A DNA stretch of 64,000 bases from Notospermus geniculatus (Eukaryota > Nemertea > Pilidiophora > Heteronemertea > Lineidae). Positions within the stretch are counted from its first letter, which is position 1, and each line of letters begins with the position of its first letter. Under the pieces are notes generated by a model, which had not been told where the DNA came from, made no database searches, and was given only the letters and a program-made list of their open reading frames with translations. Made by a program: the position numbers and the translations under genes. Where the stretch lies: positions 652,856-716,855 of the forward strand of contig NMRB01000002.1 of the NCBI GenBank assembly GCA_002633025.1. Reading direction: 5' to 3'. Of the stretch, positions 20,717 through 31,400 are shown one piece after another.

Positions 20717-22471
20717 ATGGCAAACGTCGCGACTACAGAAGCGAATACTGGTATCGCCGAGGATTGTGAAAGTCATGATCCGAAAAACTGGAGAGCCAGT
20801 CTTCTGAAGGCAATCAAAGGAAGGGATCTTGCCGCCGTTCAGTTACTATTGCGTTCTCCGCCGGAGGAGAATTCTGGCGTCCTTAACCAGCCTCTAGTGA
20901 AAACTGACAGTAAACCAGTGGAACGTTACAATGGAAGTCCTGAAAGCTTTGGATCAGAATGCCACCGATTCTCTCTCCCAGTGATCTTGGCAGCAGTATA
21001 CGGCTGCGCTGAAATCTTGGACCTCCTCTGCTGCAACGGCGCGACTGTAAACAATAAGGATGTTGAAGGAGACAATGTCATACATGCATTGGTGTGGATT
21101 GCAGCCTTCAAGCCAGAAAAGGAACGTGAGCTGTGCGGGATCTTTCAAAGACTCATGAAGCTTGCCCGAACTAACGAAAACAAAAAGGATTTGCTTTTCG
21201 CTGAAGACATCGACGGACTACGGCCACTAGAACTTGCCACCAAACTCAGCACTTTATTACTCGTTGCGTACATTGCAGACACCGAAGGAGTGTACAAAAC
21301 TGTTGTGACTGCATCCCCTATAGCTCGGAAGGTCAGATATGATTTCACGGAATACGAATGCAGTGGACCAAATCACCGGGCTTTCCTTACGCCCCTCTTA
21401 TTCTTACAACAGAATGTTCGCGAAGATGATGTTTACAAGGATGGGGCAGAAATGATTTTTCAGCATCCTCTCGTGTCAAAGTGGATAGAGAAAAAGTTTC
21501 GTCAGAATATAAGATTCATACCCTTTTCTTTGGCCATAATGATCGTGTCCATCTTGGGTATCCTTTTCTCGGATGAAGTCCGCCACGACGCTAGGTGTCA
21601 AATGGACAAGAATAACGTTACAATGAACACGCCGGGGCCATCCAAATGGGCAGCCATTCACGTTATAGCCATTTTGGATTTCCTTAACGTCACGTTTATT
21701 GTCCTGGCTTACATTAGAGTCTTTTGGATAGTACATAAGTCACATCCATCCGGTGTCTCAAGGTTACGGTGCCCGCGAGTGTTGGTGAAAGTTCCACCGC
21801 TTGTCACCGGTGGTACATTCTTTCTCTTTCAGTTGCTGAAGACGCTGTTGTTCATAATTTATTCGTTCGTGTCTTTAATCAGAAATGATTGGTCGGAAGG
21901 ACGGTTGGGAGAAACAATGCTGATTTTTCGTACAATGATTCAAATCATACTCTGGTGGTTGTTACTTTACTATGTCCAACTAGCCCCAGGTATTGGACGC
22001 ACTGTAACAGGGGCTGTCCGTTGTATAGGGGTATTTCTTCAGTTTCTGGTAGTATTCGGCCTATTTTATGTCGCAGCAGCAGAAGGGCTGCGATCAATTG
22101 CCAACTACTATTGCCTCTCTGCGTTAGGATACGAGGGGGGAAGTATGTACTCTACATTTCTGATAATGCTTAACATGATCAACATGAGGGACCTGGTCGG
22201 AGGGCACGATAATTTACCTGTTCCATTGATACTGATCCACGCCTTTATAATCATCGTCCTAACGATAATGTTACTTAACTACCTCATCGCCCTTCTCTCT
22301 GATGCAGTTGGAAAAGTTGAGAGACACGACAAAGCCTTTCAGAGCCTTACAAAGCTGAATGTCGTTGCTGATTTCGTGTTGGCTGAAATCTTTTTAGACG
22401 GTCTGCTACCGAACCGTCTCAAAAGGAAGCAAGCTCCTTTTTACATAGAATGTGAGGAATACACTCTATAG
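20717..22471 (+). CDS. TRPV-like channel, copy 7 (intact)
   Basis: Encodes 584 residues from ATG 20,717. The frame is open back to 20,450, but the upstream 89 codons have no counterpart in copies 1 or 5, so I take them as 5'UTR. Ankyrin-like repeats (GDNVIHALV, DIDGLRPLELA) are followed by VRYDFTEYE, six predicted membrane segments, pore STFLIMLNMINMRDLV, S6 LLNYLIALLSDAVGKV and C-terminal CEEYTL. It is the most diverged full-length copy and carries every family feature, so it is probably functional. Inferred role: cation channel in the plasma membrane, perhaps sensory; ligand unknown. It ends 54 bases before the second N gap. Confidence 0.85.
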   Translation: MANVATTEANTGIAEDCESHDPKNWRASLLKAIKGRDLAAVQLLLRSPPEENSGVLNQPLVKTDSKPVERYNGSPESFGSECHRFSLPVILAAVYGCAEILDLLCCNGATVNNKDVEGDNVIHALVWIAAFKPEKERELCGIFQRLMKLARTNENKKDLLFAEDIDGLRPLELATKLSTLLLVAYIADTEGVYKTVVTASPIARKVRYDFTEYECSGPNHRAFLTPLLFLQQNVREDDVYKDGAEMIFQHPLVSKWIEKKFRQNIRFIPFSLAIMIVSILGILFSDEVRHDARCQMDKNNVTMNTPGPSKWAAIHVIAILDFLNVTFIVLAYIRVFWIVHKSHPSGVSRLRCPRVLVKVPPLVTGGTFFLFQLLKTLLFIIYSFVSLIRNDWSEGRLGETMLIFRTMIQIILWWLLLYYVQLAPGIGRTVTGAVRCIGVFLQFLVVFGLFYVAAAEGLRSIANYYCLSALGYEGGSMYSTFLIMLNMINMRDLVGGHDNLPVPLILIHAFIIIVLTIMLLNYLIALLSDAVGKVERHDKAFQSLTKLNVVADFVLAEIFLDGLLPNRLKRKQAPFYIECEEYTL

Positions 22472-22524
22472 GTACAGACCGGTGACATCACGTATGTCTA
22501 CATTGTACATTTAGTCTGTTTTTT

Positions 22525-22916
22525 NNNNNNNNNNNNNNNNNNNNNNNNNNNNNNNNNNNNNNNNNNNNNNNNNNNNNNNNNNNNNNNNNNNNNNNNNNNN
22601 NNNNNNNNNNNNNNNNNNNNNNNNNNNNNNNNNNNNNNNNNNNNNNNNNNNNNNNNNNNNNNNNNNNNNNNNNNNNNNNNNNNNNNNNNNNNNNNNNNNN
22701 NNNNNNNNNNNNNNNNNNNNNNNNNNNNNNNNNNNNNNNNNNNNNNNNNNNNNNNNNNNNNNNNNNNNNNNNNNNNNNNNNNNNNNNNNNNNNNNNNNNN
22801 NNNNNNNNNNNNNNNNNNNNNNNNNNNNNNNNNNNNNNNNNNNNNNNNNNNNNNNNNNNNNNNNNNNNNNNNNNNNNNNNNNNNNNNNNNNNNNNNNNNN
22901 NNNNNNNNNNNNNNNN
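22525..22916. other. assembly gap (392 N)
   Basis: Separates TRPV-like copy 7 from the first visible exon of a pLGIC-like gene. It probably hides the preceding exon of that gene (the beta1-beta2 region, 129 bases in its paralogue). Confidence 0.99.
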
Positions 22917-22924
22917 GATTTTAG

Positions 22925-24947
22925 GAACTAGATAGAATTCACAACCTTGACCATCTATGGGACCCTCGCATCAGCATCACGAATATTGTCGGCAAGCCAG
23001 AGGAGGATGACGCTTGGTTTGTAGCCAGTAGGGAAGAATGCTACAATTACCCTGTAATAACCATGAGGAGACGAATCAAGGGGTTCTTTTCTGAAACATT
23101 AGAACTGAAGGATTTCCCATTGGATGTGCAGGTAAGCAAAACGATAAGACGTCCTTCGAGTAGAGCCAGTTATTTTCGTCATGTGCTCTAAGTTATATGT
23201 CCCAACCTTAGTATGGTGTTTGTCTTTTCGGTAACGAAAAACCTTGGTTAACGAATACATACATGTAGTATTTTTTTCTGTAATTTTTGGGTAATTTTTC
23301 AGGTGGAATTTTTCACCTACCATAAAAGCACGTCATCCCTACGCATGAGCAGGGGACGCCATCTCTGAGGTTTCCCAGATCACAAATCAGAAGGGATGGA
23401 TCCTACATTTCGTACCACCTAAAAAAGCTTCATCATTCGCTGAATATTTTCAGGAATTAACCCTTCAAGTCGTATCAAAACGTTCCAACGATGAAGTCGA
23501 ACTAGTTGAAGACAAGTACCGCATCTCGGCAGTCAACTTGACCAACTTCCTTGACCAGGACGAGTGGACGCTGTACAAGCATGTGGAGAGCACCCCGGGT
23601 TATGTCAAGAGCGAATTCACCTCATCACAAAGCAAGCATTCTACAATATTCTTTACGTGCTCTGTTAGGAGGAACCCTGGTTACTTTGGATGGAACATTT
23701 TCCTCATCATGGTACGCTGATGCAGCTGCATCAAACTAGATAAAGATTAAACTCAGATAAACCACAGGCACCAGAAGAGGCCGAACATCCAATGATCCAT
23801 CTGCAAAACGTGGCTTTTCCTTTGTCAACAGCAACATGTGGGGATACTCTGGCACTTTTTGCTTCAAAGGTGTTTTGACTTCTCTTTTTCAGTTCCTGCT
23901 GACCTCGTTAATGTTCTGTTCATTCGCCATTGTGCCAACCAACCCTCAGAACCGACTAACAGTAACTCTGACCCTCCTTCTTACCGTGGTCGCCTTCAAA
24001 TTCATCGTCAACCAGGATCTCCCGTCCATCCCATATTTGACGTATCTGGTAAGTAATGCTCTCAGTTTTTCTTGTCCGGTCTGTTGAAGGGACTGAGGAG
24101 TGTTTGAACTCTCTCCGAGTCTTGATTTTATCTTCTTTCAGGATATCTACGTCGTCTCGTGTATAGTGCTGCTAGTGCTCCAGGCGATTCAGAATGCGTT
24201 TATCACAGCTTTCCACGGCGACCCTGACAAGCAAGAAATTGTTGACAAATACACCTTCTACTTTCTGATAGCGTGCCATCTTACCTTCCACGTATCATTC
24301 TTCCTCTTTATAATCATCGTAGTAAGTGTACATGTAATTCCAAGTTTAGACTAAGGAGGATGTGGCCTTTGGGTCATTGTTGCTCTAGGTCACCTTGCTT
24401 GGCCAACCAATCAGAGACAATGTTGTTTCACCGATGCTGAAATCCCAAAGGACCAATCACAAGACTTGTACTATTTTGACCAAAGAAGAGACAACAACCT
24501 TAGGACTGTGAGACGTGTGTGACCAAAGACGATGACCCCATATAGTATATGTATGCCCGTAAGGAAAACACTGCTACATGTATGTACGTACACTATGAAT
24601 TTTATGAACAAGTACATTTTTTGTTGTTATAGGCGGTATTGGCACGAAAAGAGTGTGAAGAAAAGGATCGAGTGTACAAGGTAACGATCCAGTGATGACA
24701 ATATAAGTGCATTATTCTCTATAGATCTCAATACTGAGAAATATTTGAAGATACAGCCTGTAACCTTCAACTGACAGTCAACGAAATTGAAATAAAGTCG
24801 GCCTATACGTTTTTTACCGGCGAACGATCGATGTTTCATTGACCACTGTTTTTCTTTATTTCATAGCAAAGACGCATAGCTCACGACAACAAACGCAAGG
24901 CACTGAAGCACCCGGCAGACGATGATATCTACGAGATGCCAGCATAA
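22925..24947 (+). CDS. Cys-less pentameric ligand-gated ion channel-like gene A (5' end missing)
   Basis: Exons: 22,925-23,131; 23,454-23,711; 23,893-24,048; 24,142-24,321; 24,633-24,680; 24,867-24,947, all GT-AG and phase 0. The extracellular part has LWDPRI, RRRIKGFF and LKDFPLDVQEL. These are the W-x-P and F-P-x-D-x-Q hallmarks of pLGIC ligand-binding domains, but the two Cys of the Cys-loop are absent. SVRRNPGYFGWNIFLIM enters M1; M2 follows in RLTVTLTLLLTVVAFKF; M3 and M4 follow. The M3-M4 loop is short, as in bacterial pLGICs. It ends DDDIYEMPA. The N-terminal exon(s) lie in the gap or further upstream (see 8,422). Ligand and ion selectivity cannot be read from sequence. Confidence 0.8.
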
Positions 24948-24999
24948 AAACATCGTCTGTTCAACTTGAATGCATGGAATCGATCTTTGAAAATTATAC

Positions 25000-27900
25000 T
25001 TGATTGATGCATAATACCAGCCGAGCAGCGATGAAGTGAAATTTTACATCGGTAGTCACTCAAATGCTACATTGTGGTGAATACTAATAAGGAAATTGAA
25101 ATGAGAATATCGACCTGCGATAATGAACGGGGAAGACTTAATGGGAAATTATCGGTTGTGAACGCATGCCCACATCAACTGGTGATTGATTGCAGGCAAT
25201 ACCTGGGTGGCCAAGGATTTTTTCCTTACATGCACGTCCCTACAGTGCCAACGATATTGGGAAAGAAACTGTGTTTCGACCAATCAGGGACGCCCTATAC
25301 TCTGCTTTCATAGGCCTACTGGCCGTGGCTTTCGTTTGAACCAATCACCGTAAGCTGATTTGGTGAGACATCTTTCTCTTTATCTTAATGCTTTATCGGG
25401 TCATAAAACGTGTCTCGTGTAAATTTGTCACTTCATAATGATAACTAATTGAGTTGGTTTTATGGAACTGCTCAGGAGGTATCGTCAAACCGAAAAATGA
25501 GCAAGTTGCTGACGACAGGACTACAAAGACGGATAAAAGCTTTTGTGATTGCCTGTTGGTATGACTGGCGGAAATATGGTGTCTATTTTCTCCCTTTCGT
25601 GCATACGTTTGTTTACCGTTGGTCTACCTAGATCAGCCAGTTGGCAAAACGACAAAAAAGAAGATGCTGATGCAGAGTAGGCTTTGGTGGTTTTCTCTCT
25701 TCCTCTAATGTTAGAAATGTAGTGTGGTAATTGCCGTATCAGTATTCTTCAACGCATCTTCCAAAATTGGTTCAGAAGTGCACTACATATAAAATACATG
25801 TAGGCCTACATACATAAACCGGTAGTACAAACTTCCAGTCTTGGCCTAGGGGGAGGGAGCCCGCAAAAGTTTCACAGGCCGATGAAATATGGTGGGCAGA
25901 TCTTCATATATGAACAGGCTAACACATAACAGAAACAGAATGATTTGAAGACGGGGAAAACTAGACTACCGGTACTTACTTTTGAGGACAATGCTATGTG
26001 AAGCCCTTGTTCATCAAATCCTTCGTCGGATATTTTTTTGAAAACACAAAGATGGCAATGATAAAAATGAGAAGTGTTTCGTTCGTATCCGAATAGAAAA
26101 GACGAAGACTTTGAAGTGGATGCCTCCCTAGCAAATGACGCATAATTGAATTACGAGATATTACCTATTGGAATTGTGAGTTATCAATTTGATTTTCTGT
26201 AAAATGCTGTGATAATTACTATGATTAGGTGTATGTTCGTGTGCACGTGCTTACACTACAGGCTGGTGGCTGCAAGATCTGATTTCAAACTCCTTAACAG
26301 GATTTTGTTGGTATATTCTCTTTTCTTGTGCCCTACTTTGATAAAATCTTGATCTGTGATGATTTCCAAATGACAGAGGTGATTTTGTACATAAAAAACT
26401 TGTAGGCCGCGATCCCCCATTCCCTGACTGATTTTTGGGCATATTTCGTCCTTTGAGGGCTGAATCATGCTTTCCCTTGGTAGCTTGCTTATCAACCAGG
26501 CAACTTCTTTCGTCTCATACATTTTGCTAAATGGATGAATGGTGATTCTCGTGGGTTTTACACACAAAAAGGTGCAATTGAAAGCAATTCATAATAAGTA
26601 ATACTTGACAGCTTTTGCAGTATACTATGGTATACATGTAGTGGTATTTTGTACGAAAATAGAGTCCTGTAAAATATTTATCGACATTTCCTTTCTTTTT
26701 CCTAATTCGGTACGATTTGAGTATTAATAACGATGTATATAAAGAGCAATAATGTTATTTAATGATTGTATTTTTGTAATTAAAGGTTCGTATGATTATG
26801 AATAAATATATTTCGATTTCTTCATCATTCTTATTGTGGTTGGCAGGGCAATCCTCCGCTGATGACAAGGGCCTTGAGGTAAACAGGATCAAAGAAAACA
26901 CAGATGGTAGGCCTACCCTAAGGCTGCATGTACCGAGTTCAAAGCCATGAACAAACGAGAGGAATGAACTAGACGACATCATTTGAAACTTTTGTGTGTG
27001 ACAGTGCGACTCTACTGGCGCACTCAACTGAAGGCTCTCGGCTAAAGCATGTAGGCCTATTATTATTACGGCGATAGTTCTGTGTAGGCCTACATGTGAA
27101 CTAAGAAGGCGTTATTGTGTGAACGCGCTATATCATGGGGCTATAACATCCGTGAAAGTTTTGCATTATGAATCTCTGAATTAAAAGCGAACGACAACAA
27201 TGAATAAACCTTTCAATACTGAAAATGATAAAGTGTGATATTATCACGGTTCATTGAGATCACATCGTTTGCAAATCTAAAACTTCTTGAAGGTATACAT
27301 GTATTGGAAAAAAGAACTCATAATTCATAGATTCGTTATAATACCCGGACGGGGCTAACTACTTTTGCCATTGTATGTGCGTGAGACATTGAAATGAAAA
27401 GACACAATACATGAACGCAATAGTTCGCGCTGAACCTTTTTTGACAAAAAATCTATATTGTAACACCATACATACTTGATTTCAATGAGTGACGGATTCA
27501 TTTCAATACATATCGTTATTTACGCCAATCAGTGCACAACAGAAAGAGGCACAGTAGTGTCAAATGTAACGTCCCTGTCAAGAGATGACCGCACAGGCGT
27601 GCCAAACTTTGCAAAGCAATCGTTGATACACGTGTCAATAGGGAGTTTAAGAATTCGAACGATAAACGTTAACTTTACGACAACGTTATTTTTTGTACCG
27701 AAAATGCAATATATAATCTGGTGAATTCGCAGTATGAAAAATAACGTTGTCGTAAAGTTCACGTTTATCGTTTGATTTCTTAAACTCCCTATTACAAAAT
27801 CGCCGTACCACATCGATTTCGTTGTAGCCTTTTAGTATAAAATGCGGGACAGTGTGGTGAGAGTGGCCCCACAAATCTGTGACGTAGCAAGATATTTGCG

Positions 27901-28400
27901 TGTTATTCTGTGAAGATCCAACTGAAATGGTGTTTCTCGTCCTGAAAATGTCCTACACGTCACATAGGTATATGAGCAAGTTAAAGCTTACGTCAAATTC
28001 TGCGACAAATGTCGGACGACAAATGCGTTGCGTCGTCGAAGAAGGATGGCTAATCGGTAGCGACATCTACTACCACTGCCTAAAGCAGTGTGTTATTAGA
28101 GATTGTACGTTGTCCATAGTCCAATGGTATTCATAAATCTCTCATCAATTTGAATTCCCAATACGTGTAAACATTTGGTCATAGTTCAATAGCTCCATTC
28201 GAGTGCACAGGACAGATAATCCGAACATCGATGTGTCGTCAGATGGTTTGTTTAGTTTTCCCGTCGTCAGGACGGACATAGCGGCGTTGCTAGGAGCATT
28301 TGTTTGAGTAACCACGTTTGACATGCGTGTAGTCATAGGGTTTCTATCATGGGAGACGACATTTGTTATTAAAATCAGGACATATATGACCGATATCAAT
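25000..28400. other. intergenic region between the pLGIC-like genes
   Basis: No convincing exon. It contains one foldback element (27,639-27,792) and AT-rich DNA. Short frames on both strands lack family similarity. Confidence 0.5.
27639..27792. mobile_element. 154-bp MITE
   Basis: Inverted ends of about 60 bp start ATAGGGAGTTTAAGAA and include CGATAAACGTTAACTTTACG and GACAACGTTATTTTT. The right arm ends CTTAAACTCCCTAT. No coding capacity, superfamily undetermined. Confidence 0.75.
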
Positions 28401-28475
28401 ATCAACAAAGGCATAAAGTGATCCTATTCGATAGATTTGCCAAATTTACATATGTTTATCACAAGCATTATACGC

Positions 28476-31400
28476 ATGAAATTTCGGCGTTTCGCTTCGA
28501 AGGACAAACAGAAAGAGACTAGGCCTGGTTCGAAGTTACTGACATCGAAGTGTTGCTTGGAGTGTGCTAAAGACGCAAGTAGATTTTTCCCGTCGGAGGC
28601 AATTCCTCCGGATAAATCAGACATGGATAAATCCAACAATAAGGCAATCGAGATGGATTTATTAGCCAGTAATGGGGCAGACCAACCAAGGAAACGGCTA
28701 CAGAGAGTTAAAGGCGAACCGGGTACCGTTCACAGCGAATTGACAGAGCTATTACGAAGCCTCTCAAGCGTCGTACATCTGAATACAGGACAGTTGTTAG
28801 ACGATGAATATGGCGGAAAGCTCGATGTTGGGGCTGTGGCAGACCCTAACATCAAACGTGCTTGGGGATCTACAAGGGTGACGAGGATGAAGGAGCCGAA
28901 TGGATTCTTGGTTGGTGCTGGTGCTGGTGCTGGTAAACCCGTTACGCCAAGGAACCCGAAATCCAAGAGGGTAAGTGAAATACCCGCTGAGAAAGGCTAA
29001 GTTGGGTAGTTTAGTGAAAGAGGCAAGATCTCCCAGTAGTGGAAAGCCTCACGGGATCGCTGTCCGCCCGTATTGAAACCAAAATGCTAAACTTAGCCGT
29101 CGTGTTCCAGGTCCCAGTCGATATTCGCATAGCTTTCATAAAGATAGTAGACGTGGACACACTGAAGCAACGCTTCAAGGCGGATATTTGCGTCCAGGCG
29201 ATATGGGAGGAACCAGCATTGAAAGGAGTCTCTCAGAAGGTGAGTAAACCTGGGGTCCTGTCACACCTGGCAAAGAAGGGTGACGTGACTTATCACGAAA
29301 CCTGCCGACTCGTTGTTACTCCCAAGCAATCGTACTCAGTTCGTTTTGCTATTCCGTTGTTCCCCCTCGTTGCTTCTTGACATGCACAGGTCATCGACAC
29401 TTTTCTATCACCAATGTTATCACTAAATTGGTCATTGATACTGGCTAATTTTTCAGGATTTGGACAAAAAGTTTACGCACGGTAACTACTGGAATCCGGA
29501 GCTGTTCATCCCAAACATGTCCGGTTTGCCAGAACGTGATGACACCTGGTACGTTGCGAAGGCAAGAGAAGTGAGCTACTCCAACCCCGTTATCTGCATG
29601 AAGCGCCGAGTCAAGGGATACTTCAACGAAAGAATGGAACTACGTGACTTCCCACTCGATGTCCAAGTATGTAACTCCAGTTCTATTTCTTTCACCTCAG
29701 AGAGTGGGCCAACGTGACCAAAATGGATGACCAACCATCATGACCATGAGTGGCCATCTTTAGTCACATGACATGAATGGTCAGCCATCCAAACGGTTAA
29801 TGGTTGGCTGACCGTCCTTCTCAATAGTAAAAAAACTCACCGAAAAATACCAGCACACGCGAGCTAGCTACCTGCTGAGCAAACGGTCTCGAATGACTTT
29901 TTGCTCAGCAGATAGCTCCAGTGTGCGGCAGGCTTAACGGTGACCATCCAATCAGCCAGGGGCGATGGTTCATCATGGCCAACCATCCGAAGATTCATGG
30001 ATGGCCAATCAAACAGTTGCTCCTTTCCTGCTGAATCTCCCAGACCACCGGATTTGAACACTAGTCTTTCAACAAATAGTTTTCCTTTTAGGAACTACAC
30101 ATCAAAATAGCCAGCCGCAAGAAAGAAACGGAAGTAGAAATCGCAGAAGACATGAACCACATCTCCCTGGTCAACACAGCCACCTTCACCGACGCCAACG
30201 AGTTTAGCCTCTACAAGCATGTCGAGAGCGGGGTTGCTTCCATAAACAGCCGATTCCCACAAGACACCAAGAAACACCCCCTCATAGAATTCAATGTATC
30301 TGTCAAGAGGAATATCGGCTTCTTCTTCTGGAATGTAGTTTTTCCTATGGTAAGGCTTCGGTAGGCTTAGGCTATCGATAAAGAGGTTTCGTGAGGGAAT
30401 CTCGGTTTCTACTGCGTGCACTGCTTGAGTAGAAACAAGGGACGCGTCAACCACCACGACCATGTCTACGCAGGTCGTCGTCCGTGAAAGGCATTAGTGA
30501 GGTTTCGCACATCTGACGAAACACGGAGTACGAAATACGAAATTGGACTATATTTCCATGACGTAATGTACTTCAGGAGATGGTTGGTACCCCAAATATC
30601 GCCTGCTGCAAGGGCGTCTTTCAGCGTTTGACGTTAGTCCGATAGAGTTACGCTGCATATTAAACTTTAAATTTATCTTTCATTTCCACTTCGTAGATAC
30701 GAAATGGAAATCGTTAAAAATTCGAGATGGTCTTAGATGATATGCTAAAAGACCCACTGGCAGCAGGGACATTTGTGGTACTAACCATCTCTCCAGATAT
30801 ACATTAGGTCCTGGAAATGTCGAATTTCGTATTTCGTGCTTGGTGTTTCGTTAGGTTTGCGAAAACTCACTATTGTAAAGAAGTCGAAGAGGAAGCGGGC
30901 TGAACAAAGACTGAAGCAACTGTATAAGAGTACAGGTACTCGAATATGTATCACTTCGTCAATCAGGCTTGGGGCCTGCCCAAGTTAATGAGAACTCCGA
31001 ATTTTCCCTACCACAACTATATTTTCTTTCAGTTGCTGATAAGCGGCATGATGTTCGCTACCTATGGCATACAACGTGAGCAATATGATGAAAGGCTGAA
31101 GGTCAACATTCTCCTGGTGCTTTCCATTGTGGCCCTGAAGTTTGTGGTCAGCAAGGGTTTGCCCAAGATACCCTATATGACATACTTGGTGAGTAGAAAG
31201 TACGGTGACAATAGGCTACATGTACCGTACGTTTTTCAATTCTTTCTTAAGAGACCGTATCGCAAGGCAGGCAGTACGGAAAGCCACACCTACCAAGTCC
31301 AGGGGGAAACTCAGGTCGTTCGATCCCTACCGCTCCCTAGAATAAAGGAGGCCGACAGAGGAGATTGTTTTGGAACCCTTGAGTCGAGATGATGCATGCA

